From Streptomyces sp. CC0208 (GTDB lineage Bacteria; Actinomycetota; Actinomycetes; Streptomycetales; Streptomycetaceae), in NCBI RefSeq assembly GCF_003443735.1, contig NZ_CP031969.1, positions 496,001 to 560,000 of the forward strand: a stretch of DNA of 64,000 nucleotides, read 5' to 3'. Shown here piece after piece: positions 33,567 through 40,660 of the stretch. The notes beneath the pieces are model-generated. The model saw only the letters and a list, made by a program, of their open reading frames with translations, did no database searches and was not told the origin of the DNA. How positions within the stretch are numbered: the stretch's first letter is position 1; every line of letters starts with the position of its first letter. Both the position numbers and the translations under genes were made by a program.

Positions 33567-34943
33567 ATGAGCGCAAACCCCCACCTGTCCCGCCGCGGCC
33601 TCCTGGGCATGACGGCCGCCGTGCCGCTCGCCCTGGCGCTCGGCGCGGGCACCGCGCAGGCCGCCGACTCGGCGTACGCGATGGTCTACTTCACCGAGTC
33701 GACCAACCTCGGCGACGGCACCGACTACGGTCTCCACCTGGCCGTGAGCCCCGACGGCCTCAACTGGACCCCGCTCAACCAGAACAACCCCCTGGTCACC
33801 CCCACCGCCGGCGCCCTCGGCCTGCGCGACCCGTTCCTGATGCGCAAGCAGGACGGCACCTTCGTCGTGCTCGCCACCGACCTCAAGGGCACCGACTGGA
33901 ACTACAACAGCCAGTACATCCACGTCTGGGACTCCACCGACCTGCGCACCTTCACCGGCTACCGGCGCCTGAAGCTGCACGACATGACGACCCACAGCTG
34001 GGCGCCCGAGGCATTCTGGGACGCGGGCCGGGGTCAGTACGCGGTCATCTACTCCGCGGTCAACTCCAGCGGCCACAACGTCATCATGGTCAACTACACC
34101 AGCGACTTCGTCACCGCCTCGGCCCCGCAGGTCTTCTTCGACCCCGGCTACGACGTCATCGACGGCGACATGGCCGTGGGCGTGAACGGCTACAACTACC
34201 TCTTCTTCAAGAAGAACCAGACGCTGGTGAGCGCCAGGTCCACCACCCTGAACCCGGGCAGCTTCACCGAGTACAGCGCGGGCGTGGCCCACGGCGGCAC
34301 CGAGGCCCCCACCGTGGTCAAGTCCCTCACCTCCGGCACCTGGTGGCTGTGGGGAGACACCTACACCCCCAACGGCGTCTTCTACGCCTGGCAGTCGAGC
34401 AGCCCCGCCACCGGCACCTGGACCGCCCTGGACCAGAAGACCTACACCCAGCCGGTCAACTCCAAGCACTGCGGCATCGCCACGATCACCACGGCCGAGT
34501 ACAACAACCTGCTCGCGAAGTGGGGCGCGCCGGCCTGGAACCGGCTCAAGTCCTACAACTACCCGGCCCGTTACGTCCGCCACTCCAACTACGTGGGCCG
34601 CATCGACGAGTACCCGATCGAGCCGTACAAGGACTCCCTGTGGACCCTCGTGCCGGGTCTCGCCGACAGCTCCGGCGTGTCCTTCCGGTCGGTCAACTAC
34701 CCCGACCGCTATCTGCGGCACTACAACTACCAGCTCCGGCTCGACACCAACGACGGCACGTCGACCTTCGCCGGGGACGCGACCTTCTACCGTACGACGG
34801 GCCTCGCGGACGCGAGCTGGGCCTCCTTCCGCTCGTACAACAACCCCACCCGCTACATCCGGCACTCCGACTACGGGCTGCGCATCGACCCGGTCTCCAC
34901 CACCGCCGAGAAGCAGGACGCCACATTCCGAGTCGGTTACTGA
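33567..34943 (+). CDS. Exported GH43-type glycosidase with AbfB arabinose-binding domain
   Basis: A 458-residue protein from ATG 33567 (GGAGAG upstream). The N-terminus SRRGLLGMTAAVPLALALG is a Tat signal, so it is exported folded. Residues about 38-320 form a five-bladed propeller of the GH43 clan: LRDPFLMRK carries the expected Asp base, WAPEAFW is a conserved GH43 block, and TEAPTVVKS probably holds the acid. Residues 325-455 are an AbfB/CBM42 domain with three internal blocks (SYNYPARYVRHSNY, SVNYPDRYLRHYNY, SYNNPTRYIRHSDY). It likely attacks arabinan or arabinoxylan side chains in plant cell walls. Confidence 0.9.
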   Translation: MSANPHLSRRGLLGMTAAVPLALALGAGTAQAADSAYAMVYFTESTNLGDGTDYGLHLAVSPDGLNWTPLNQNNPLVTPTAGALGLRDPFLMRKQDGTFVVLATDLKGTDWNYNSQYIHVWDSTDLRTFTGYRRLKLHDMTTHSWAPEAFWDAGRGQYAVIYSAVNSSGHNVIMVNYTSDFVTASAPQVFFDPGYDVIDGDMAVGVNGYNYLFFKKNQTLVSARSTTLNPGSFTEYSAGVAHGGTEAPTVVKSLTSGTWWLWGDTYTPNGVFYAWQSSSPATGTWTALDQKTYTQPVNSKHCGIATITTAEYNNLLAKWGAPAWNRLKSYNYPARYVRHSNYVGRIDEYPIEPYKDSLWTLVPGLADSSGVSFRSVNYPDRYLRHYNYQLRLDTNDGTSTFAGDATFYRTTGLADASWASFRSYNNPTRYIRHSDYGLRIDPVSTTAEKQDATFRVGY

Positions 34944-34951
34944 TTCAACCG

Positions 34952-35024
34952 AAAAGCCCCCCTGGCGCCCCGCGTTTGTATACGCTCCAGGTCGTCTTCA
35001 CCAGTTCTTCACAGGGGGGCTTTT
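34952..35024 (+). promoter_or_regulatory. Long inverted repeat masking the lamin-tail gene RBS
   Basis: AAAAGCCCCCCTG (34952-34964) is the exact reverse complement of CAGGGGGGCTTTT (35012-35024). The 47-base loop includes the presumed promoter. The GGGGGG of the 3' arm is the only candidate Shine-Dalgarno for ATG 35027, so pairing would hide it. Read from the GH43 gene it may instead act as a terminator with a 3' U-run. Either role is inferred. Confidence 0.65.
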
Positions 35025-35026
35025 CC

Positions 35027-35518
35027 ATGCACAAAGGACACATAGCCGCCGTCGCGGCCGCGGGCGCGCTGACCGTGCTGGCCACGATCCCGGCCCACGC
35101 CGCCGAGTACTCGTCGGCGCTGAAGATCAAGGGCGTCCAGTACGACGCCCCGGGCCGGGACTCCAACAGCTGCGCCACCGGCAACACCGACGAGGAGTAC
35201 CTGACGATCAAGAACTACTCGTCGAGCGCGACCGTGAACCTCAAGGGATACGTCGTCAAGGACGCCACCGGCAACAAGTTCACGTTCACGAAGAACCACA
35301 CGCTCCAGCCCGGCGACTACGTGAAGCTGCGCGGCGGCCGGGGCACCGACTCCGACGCGCACAACGTCGTGTACCGCAACAACTGCAACTTCATCTGGAA
35401 CAACGACAAGGACACGATCTACCTCTACAAGCCGTCGGGCGCGCACGCCGACACCCACGCGTACACCGCGAGCGCCAACGACCGGGACGGCAACGGGTAC
35501 ATCACGTACCACGGCTGA
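35027..35518 (+). CDS. Secreted lamin-tail-domain protein
   Basis: A 163-residue exported single-domain protein. After a signal peptide (MHKGHIAAVAAAGALTV, cleaved near AHAAEY), residues 30-160 give the Ig-like lamin-tail fold: LKIKGVQYDAPGRDS, then DEEYLTIKNYSSSATVNLKG, then FTLQPG-like and NDKDTIYLYKPSG blocks. LTD modules in bacteria often bind or tether substrates in secreted nucleases and phosphatases; here it stands alone. A pair of Cys residues could form a disulfide. The tail overlaps the 3' end of the opposite gene by 17 bases. The start site lies inside the inverted repeat described separately. Confidence 0.85.
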   Translation: MHKGHIAAVAAAGALTVLATIPAHAAEYSSALKIKGVQYDAPGRDSNSCATGNTDEEYLTIKNYSSSATVNLKGYVVKDATGNKFTFTKNHTLQPGDYVKLRGGRGTDSDAHNVVYRNNCNFIWNNDKDTIYLYKPSGAHADTHAYTASANDRDGNGYITYHG

Positions 35519-36506
35519 GCAGGTCACGTCCGCTCACGACGGCCAGCACGGCGGTCAGTGCGACCAGGGCCGCCGCCTGGGTCAGGACGCCCACCCGCAG
35601 CGCCCCGGGCAGGAGGTCGAGCCACGGGTAGACCGCGGTGATCCGGACCGCCAGCAGGAGCAGACCCAGCGCCGCGAGGGCGGCGGCCTCCGCGGCGGGG
35701 ACGCGGTTCCCGCCGCGGGCGCGGTACAGCAGCCAGGCGAGGGCCGTCACGAGGTAGCACGTCACGAGCGCCCAGACGGTGTCGACCCCGCCGGGCAGCG
35801 CCACGACGGAGCCGCCCATCAGCACACAGCAGGCGGCGAAGACCAGACCGGGCGCGCCCGCGGGCAGAGCCGCCGCAGGCGCGTCGCGGTGGTGGGCCGC
35901 GCAGAGCGCCAGCGCGGAAGCCCAGGCCAGCACGGCGGCCGCGACGACGTAGGCGGAGTCCGAGGGGGCGAAGTCGCGGGCCCAGAGATCCACCAGCGGC
36001 CAGAGCGTGGGCAGGGCCGCGACGAGCGCCGACACCTGGGCGAGGCGGCGGTGGTCGCGCAGCAGGGCGAAGTAGGCGACCGTCCACAGCAGCGGGAAGA
36101 ACCACTGGGCGACCGCGCCTGCGCCGGCCCACGCTCCGTGGCCGGTGAAACCGTCCGTGAACAGGGCCCACTGGCTTCCGCCACGGGTGGATGCCCAGGT
36201 CAGTCCCAGGGCCCGGTCGACGACGGCGGACGCCGCCTGGAGCAGGACGGCGAACAGGGCGAAGAGGCGGACGGCCGAGCCGAGCACGGCGTACCGGCGG
36301 GGCGCGCCGCCCGCGCCGAGCCTGCTGCGCACGGCCAGCGCGACGATGCTCGCCACCTCGCCGAGGGTGGGCCGGCTCTGCTCCTGGGTCTCCTGGTCGA
36401 CGTCCCAGAGGTAGGTCTCGACCATCTCCTCCTCGCGCTCGCGCCGGTAGTAGGCGGGCAGCAGGCGCAGCACGGCGCGGTAACGGGATTCGAGCAGCGT
36501 CGTCAT
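35502..36506 (-). CDS. Integral membrane protein paired with PadR regulator
   Basis: A 334-residue protein; ATG 36506 has GGAGG six bases upstream. The first 75 residues are soluble (MTTLLESRYRAVLRLLPAYY, then REREEEMVETYLWDVDQ), similar to the cytoplasmic start of many PadR-linked permease-like proteins. About eight hydrophobic helices follow. It overlaps the PadR gene stop (ATGA at 36503-36506) and is surely in the same transcript. The transported ligand or role is unknown; in such pairs the regulator senses a drug or phenolic and the membrane protein is often an efflux or stress protein. Confidence 0.8.
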   Translation of the reverse strand: MTTLLESRYRAVLRLLPAYYRREREEEMVETYLWDVDQETQEQSRPTLGEVASIVALAVRSRLGAGGAPRRYAVLGSAVRLFALFAVLLQAASAVVDRALGLTWASTRGGSQWALFTDGFTGHGAWAGAGAVAQWFFPLLWTVAYFALLRDHRRLAQVSALVAALPTLWPLVDLWARDFAPSDSAYVVAAAVLAWASALALCAAHHRDAPAAALPAGAPGLVFAACCVLMGGSVVALPGGVDTVWALVTCYLVTALAWLLYRARGGNRVPAAEAAALAALGLLLLAVRITAVYPWLDLLPGALRVGVLTQAAALVALTAVLAVVSGRDLLSRGT

Positions 36507-36904
36507 GCCAGACCTCCGGCGAATCCGGGCCGCGTGGCGGGCTTGTCGGTCGTTCCAGGTGCACTCGCGGGGGTACGGCGCCCTTCGGCGATCCGCTTCT
36601 TCGCGGCGCTCGCTCCGGCGGCCAGCCGCTCCGCCTCGGCGGTCAGGGCCGCGGTCCCCTCGTCGGTGAGGCGGTAGTAGCGCCGGAGTCTGCCCTGCTG
36701 CACCTCCTCGCGGTCCAGCACGATCAGCGCGTCGGCGGTGAGCCGGTCCAGTACGCCGTAGAGGGTGCCGACGCGCATCTGGACGGCACCCCCGGAGAGT
36801 TCCTCGACCTCGCGCAGGATGCCGTAGCCGTGCCGCGGCTGATCGGCGAGGGCGGTCAGAACGAAGAACGCCGCCTGCGTCATGTTCCTGGGTGCCATGA
36901 ACAC
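36503..36904 (-). CDS. PadR-family transcriptional regulator
   Basis: A 133-residue repressor with the PadR winged helix: MTQAAFFVLTALADQPRHGY and GILREVEELSGGAVQMRVGT, followed by LYGVLDRLTADALI and YYRLTDEGTAAL. The C-terminal helix for dimerisation is short and runs into a disordered Pro/Thr tail. The start is ATG 36904 or ATG 36898. It is translated ahead of, and coupled to, the membrane protein gene. A perfect 25-base palindrome begins right at the start codon and is the obvious autorepressor site. Confidence 0.92.
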   Translation of the reverse strand: MFMAPRNMTQAAFFVLTALADQPRHGYGILREVEELSGGAVQMRVGTLYGVLDRLTADALIVLDREEVQQGRLRRYYRLTDEGTAALTAEAERLAAGASAAKKRIAEGRRTPASAPGTTDKPATRPGFAGGLA

Positions 36905-36929
36905 GAATATATCGGCTCCCGATATATTC
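36905..36929. promoter_or_regulatory. PadR operator palindrome
   Basis: GAATATATCGG, CTC and CCGATATATTC form a perfect 11-base-arm inverted repeat immediately upstream of the PadR start. Its AT-rich core also supplies a -10 element, so binding would block transcription. Confidence 0.75.
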
Positions 36930-36959
36930 AGCCAGCCGAATCACGGAGGCGGGCAGGGA

Positions 36960-37004
36960 CGAACAGGGCCCGCCCCAATGCGGATGGTGGGCGGGCCCTG
37001 TTCG
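36960..37004. terminator. Strong hairpin in divergent region
   Basis: CGAACAGGGCCCGCCC (36960-36975) and GGGCGGGCCCTGTTCG (36989-37004) are a perfect 16-base stem with a 13-base loop, followed by CATTTTGG on the + strand. It looks like a terminator, although both flanking genes are transcribed away from it. The remaining sequence, 37005-37231, shows no gene. Confidence 0.55.
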
Positions 37005-37231
37005 AGAGGTCATTTTGGCGTGCCGGGTGGCGAACCGGGCACGAGTGAACTGCGGCCACTCGGTGCGAAGCGTGTGCGCCCCGTGTGCGCGGGGCAGATC
37101 ACGGTAGCGTCCCGTGTCGGCGGACGCCCCCACGTCGTACGAGTCCGCCTGCCGGACCCGCCTGGTCCGCACGGGCCGCCGACGACGATACTTGGCCCTG
37201 GCACGCACCACTCCTTCTCACAGATGGACCC

Positions 37232-38344
37232 ATGTCAAGCACTCCCACGGCAGACCCCACGGCACCCTCCACCGTCTGGCTGGCCCACGGCCGCCATCTC
37301 GGATCCGACGCGGCCGACGTCCTGCGCCGGAACCTGGAGCTACTGAAGGAGAGCGCGACCCTCGACGACTTCCAGGAACCGCCCGAGACCGGGGACGCCC
37401 CGGAGCGGATCTTCGAGGCCCGCTGGCGGGTCGCCGACGAGGTGACCGTCCGGGCCCGGCTCTCCCTCGCCCCCGTGTCGAGCGGCGGACAGGAGTGGGT
37501 ACTGGCGGCCGAGGCGGAGCAGCCGTGGGATCTGCGGTGGCCGTCGCCCGCGACCATGTTCTGGCCCGACAGCGGGGACGTCTTCTGGGACCGGGACGCC
37601 GCCACCGGGCTTCGGCTCAGGGACCTGAGCGTGCTGCCCGAGGAGGACAAGGACGTACGGCGGGTGCTGCGGCAGGCTGTGCGCGGCAGTTGGGCGGTGC
37701 ATGTCGTCGTCCACGAGGCCATGACCACCGACCAGCGCGGCCGCCGCCCGCTGGCGGACATGATGCCGCCCGGTCTGCGCCACCGGATCGTCGAGCACCG
37801 GGCGCTGCCGCACCAGCTGCGGGTCCTGAACTGGGCCGTGAAGGAGTTCGGCGTGGAGGTGCCGCGCGGCGGTGCCGTGGTGCTGCCGGGGACGCCGGTG
37901 CCGCCCGGCTACGACGGCCAGGACTTCTCCGTACGCAGCGTGTTCCTCGACGGCTCGGAGCCCACCGAACTGATCGCGACCGTGACGCGCTACGCGGCGA
38001 TGCCCAAGCCGCTGCCGCAGGGCGGCGAGGCGGCCGTGACCGCGCTGCGGGAGCAGTGGCAGCTGCTGACTCTGGAGGAGGAGCTCGAACGCGAGCGCGC
38101 GCTGGTGGCGATGTACGCCGAGGCGCTGGAGGCCATGACGAAGTCCCGGGACCTGTACCGGGAGGCCGCCGAGCGGGCGAACGAGGCGCTGGCGATCTAC
38201 CGCGAGAACGCCCCGGCACCGGAGCCCCGGACGGATCCGGAGGCCACCTCGCCGTTGCAGCAGCTGTCGAAGACGTTCGGGCGCTGGAAGGGCACCCTGC
38301 GGCCTCCGGCCCGCGACGAGGACCCGGACCGGCAGATCAGCTGA
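37232..38344 (+). CDS. Unknown protein with C-terminal coiled coil
   Basis: A 370-residue protein from ATG 37232. No signal peptide or membrane helix is present. The first 300 residues are a mixed fold of no family I know (motifs: RIFEARWRVADEVTVRARL, HVVVHEAMTTDQRGRRPL and HQLRVLNWAVKEFGVE). Residues about 300-345 are a coiled coil (EEELERERALVAMYAEALEA), followed by a Pro-rich tail ending RPPARDEDPDRQIS. It is cytoplasmic, and the coiled coil suggests oligomerisation. Its 3' end overlaps the MDMPI gene on the other strand. Confidence 0.65.
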   Translation: MSSTPTADPTAPSTVWLAHGRHLGSDAADVLRRNLELLKESATLDDFQEPPETGDAPERIFEARWRVADEVTVRARLSLAPVSSGGQEWVLAAEAEQPWDLRWPSPATMFWPDSGDVFWDRDAATGLRLRDLSVLPEEDKDVRRVLRQAVRGSWAVHVVVHEAMTTDQRGRRPLADMMPPGLRHRIVEHRALPHQLRVLNWAVKEFGVEVPRGGAVVLPGTPVPPGYDGQDFSVRSVFLDGSEPTELIATVTRYAAMPKPLPQGGEAAVTALREQWQLLTLEEELERERALVAMYAEALEAMTKSRDLYREAAERANEALAIYRENAPAPEPRTDPEATSPLQQLSKTFGRWKGTLRPPARDEDPDRQIS

Positions 38345-38996
38345 AGAGCGGGAAACGGTCCGCGTCCGCCCCGAGAGCGAGTCGTTCGGCCTCCGTGAGC
38401 GTCGCGCGTCCGGTGGCCGCGCGGGCGTAGTGCTCGTCGCTCCAGTCGAGCGGGACGGGCCGGCCCAGGAGCCCGTCCAGGGTGGCGCGCACCGCGGCCA
38501 GGCCCGCCGCGGACGGTCCTGCGGCCTGAGGCAGGTCGACGACGAGGTCGAGGTGGTGGACGGTGGCCTCGACGGCGAGGGTGAGCATGAGGTCCCCGGC
38601 CGTCAGCACCTGTCCCTGAGTGAGGACGGGCAGCTCCGGCGCGGTGTCCGCGACGGCGTTCACGGTGGCCGCGGTGGTCTCCAGGTACAGCTCGCGCAGC
38701 TGGCGGAAGTCGAGGAACATGCTGGCGCTCACCCGGTTCCAGCGCCGGCCGTTCGCCGCGCCGACGGGATCCGGCGCCCAGTCCCGCCAGTAGGTCACCG
38801 CGTCCCGGTCGGGTGGTCCGGCCGCGGGTGTGTGCAGGGCGACCAGGGCCCGCTGGGCGTCCCCGGCACAGTGGAAGACCAGGTCGCGCACGGCCCAGCC
38901 CGCGCAGCCGGTGGGCCGCCAGGACTCCTCGTCGCCGAGGGGGCGTACGACGGCCGCGAAGGCCTCGTAGGCGGCGCGCAGCACGTCGGCGTTCAT
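38337..38996 (-). CDS. MDMPI/DinB-like mycothiol-dependent family protein
   Basis: A 219-residue protein. The N-terminal motif WRPTGCAGWAVRDLVFHCAGD is the MDMPI/TIGR03083 signature with a metal-binding His, and a second conserved His pair follows near VEATVHHLDLVVDLP. It is smaller than the isomerase at 11425-12246 and lacks its C-terminal domain. The likely role is thiol-linked detoxification or an unknown isomerisation. It overlaps the preceding convergent gene by eight bases. Confidence 0.8.
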   Translation of the reverse strand: MNADVLRAAYEAFAAVVRPLGDEESWRPTGCAGWAVRDLVFHCAGDAQRALVALHTPAAGPPDRDAVTYWRDWAPDPVGAANGRRWNRVSASMFLDFRQLRELYLETTAATVNAVADTAPELPVLTQGQVLTAGDLMLTLAVEATVHHLDLVVDLPQAAGPSAAGLAAVRATLDGLLGRPVPLDWSDEHYARAATGRATLTEAERLALGADADRFPLFS

Positions 38997-39106
38997 GGCG
39001 CCAGCCTAGGCGGGGCTCCTCCCCGGGTGACAGGAGGTGTCGGAGGGCCGACTGTGGATACGCGAGGGGGACAGCACTTCGGCCCGTCCGGAAGGTCACC
39101 GTCATC

Positions 39107-39661
39107 ATGAGCGGCGAGAACAGCGACAGCGCCACCTGCTCGGAGACGACACTCACGGTCAACGGCAAACCCCACACCCTCCTCGTCGACCACCGGCGGG
39201 TCCTGCTCGACGTGCTGCGCGAGGACCTGGACCTGTGGGGTGCGAGGAAGGGCTGCGACCACGGGCAGTGCGGGGCCTGCACGGTCCTGGTGGACGGGCG
39301 CCGGGTCAACAGCTGCCTGCTGCTCGCGGTCGCCCTGGACGGCAGCGAGGTCCGCACCGTCGAGGGCCTCGGCGGCGACGGGGGCGAACTGCACCCCCTC
39401 CAGCAGGCCTTCCTGGACCGCGACGCCTTCCAGTGCGGCTACTGCACCCCCGGCCAGCTCTGCTCGGCGCTCGGCATGCTCGACGAGGCGGCGGCGGGCC
39501 ACCCCTCGCGCGTCACCGGCGACACGCGCCACGGCGGTCCCGAACCCGGCCGTCCCGTGCAGCTCGATCGGGACGAGATCCGCGAGCGGCTCAGCGGCAA
39601 CCTGTGCCGCTGCGGCGCCTACCCACGCATCGTCGACGCGGTCGAGGACGTGATCCGGTGA
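39107..39661 (+). CDS. PaoA-like [2Fe-2S] subunit of molybdenum aldehyde oxidoreductase
   Basis: A 184-residue small subunit with two [2Fe-2S] sites: plant-type ferredoxin (GCDHGQCGACTVLVDG, then SC) and the four-helix C-terminal cluster (CGYCTPGQ, then NLCRCGAYPRI). There is no signal peptide, unlike E. coli PaoA, so the complex is cytoplasmic. A variable acidic loop lies between the second CGYC region and the CRC motif. The stop overlaps the next start (GTGA), matching the paoABC arrangement. It transfers electrons from the molybdenum centre to FAD. In-frame start ATG 39107. Confidence 0.9.
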   Translation: MSGENSDSATCSETTLTVNGKPHTLLVDHRRVLLDVLREDLDLWGARKGCDHGQCGACTVLVDGRRVNSCLLLAVALDGSEVRTVEGLGGDGGELHPLQQAFLDRDAFQCGYCTPGQLCSALGMLDEAAAGHPSRVTGDTRHGGPEPGRPVQLDRDEIRERLSGNLCRCGAYPRIVDAVEDVIR

Positions 39662-40650
39662 AGACCTTCGACTACGTACGGGCCACCAGCCCCGAACACG
39701 CGGCGGAACTCTTCGCCGCCCGGCCCGGCGCCCGCTACCTCGGCGGCGGCACCAACCTGGTCGACCTGATGAAGCTCGGCGTCGAGCGGCCGGACGCGCT
39801 CGTCGACGTCAGCCGGCTGCCCCTGGACGAGGTCGAGGAGCTCCCCGACGGCTCGCTGCGCGTCGGCGCGACGGTCCGCAACAGCGACCTGGCGGCCCAT
39901 CCGGCCGTCCGCACCCGCTACCCCGCCCTCTCCCAGGCCCTGCTCGCGGGCGCCTCGGGCCAGCTGCGCAACGCGGCCACCACGGGCGGCAACCTGCTCC
40001 AGCGCACCCGCTGCCCCTACTTCCAGGACGTCTCCAAACCGTGCAACAAGCGGGCGCCGGGCAGCGGTTGCGGTGCACGCGAGGGCGTGCACCGGGACCA
40101 CGCCGTGCTCGGACACTCCCCGCACTGCATCGCCACGCACCCCTCCGACATGGCGGTCGCGCTCGCCGCACTGGACGCCCGCGTCGAGGTGTACGGCACC
40201 GAGGGCGCCCGGAGCCTGCCCGTGGCCGACTTCCACCGGCTGCCGGGTGCACATCCGGAGCGGGACACCGAGCTCCTTCCCGGCGAACTCATCACCGGAG
40301 TGCTGCTGCCGGCGGCCCCGGCCGGGCTGCCGTCCGCCTACCGCAAGGCCAGGGACCGGGCGTCGTACGCCTTCGCCCTCGCCTCGCTGGCCGCCGTGGT
40401 GCGGGTGACGGACGGGGTGGTCGACCATGCCGGGATCGCCTTCGGCGCGCTGGCGCACCGGCCGTGGCGGGCCCGGCGGGCCGAGCAGGCGCTGCTGGGC
40501 GCCGCGCCCACGACGGCCGCGTTCGAGCACGCGGTCGACCTGGAGCTCTCCGCGGCCGAGCCGCTGCGGGACAACGCCTACAAACTGCCCCTGGCGCGCT
40601 CGCTCGCCCTGGACGTCCTGACCCGGCTCACCGTGGCCGCCAGGACCTGA
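39658..40650 (+). CDS. PaoB-like FAD and [4Fe-4S] subunit
   Basis: A 330-residue medium subunit, from GTG 39658. It has an N-terminal FAD-binding fold (YLGGGTNLVDLMKLGVERP, GNLLQ region). The insertion R-T-R-C-P-Y-F, PCNKRAPGSGC and SPHCIATHPSD supplies the four Cys of the extra [4Fe-4S] cluster seen in PaoB/YagS and not in ordinary xanthine dehydrogenases. This identifies the whole complex as PaoABC-type. It is coupled to PaoA by GTGA and lies 10 bases before PaoC. It oxidises aldehydes, using a quinone, ferredoxin or another acceptor. Confidence 0.9.
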   Translation: MKTFDYVRATSPEHAAELFAARPGARYLGGGTNLVDLMKLGVERPDALVDVSRLPLDEVEELPDGSLRVGATVRNSDLAAHPAVRTRYPALSQALLAGASGQLRNAATTGGNLLQRTRCPYFQDVSKPCNKRAPGSGCGAREGVHRDHAVLGHSPHCIATHPSDMAVALAALDARVEVYGTEGARSLPVADFHRLPGAHPERDTELLPGELITGVLLPAAPAGLPSAYRKARDRASYAFALASLAAVVRVTDGVVDHAGIAFGALAHRPWRARRAEQALLGAAPTTAAFEHAVDLELSAAEPLRDNAYKLPLARSLALDVLTRLTVAART

Positions 40651-40660
40651 GGAGGACGCC

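Noticed and set aside
37010..37204. A 64-codon minus-strand frame in the divergent region
   Set aside because: No ribosome binding site, Pro/Gly/Arg-rich composition, and no resemblance to any protein.
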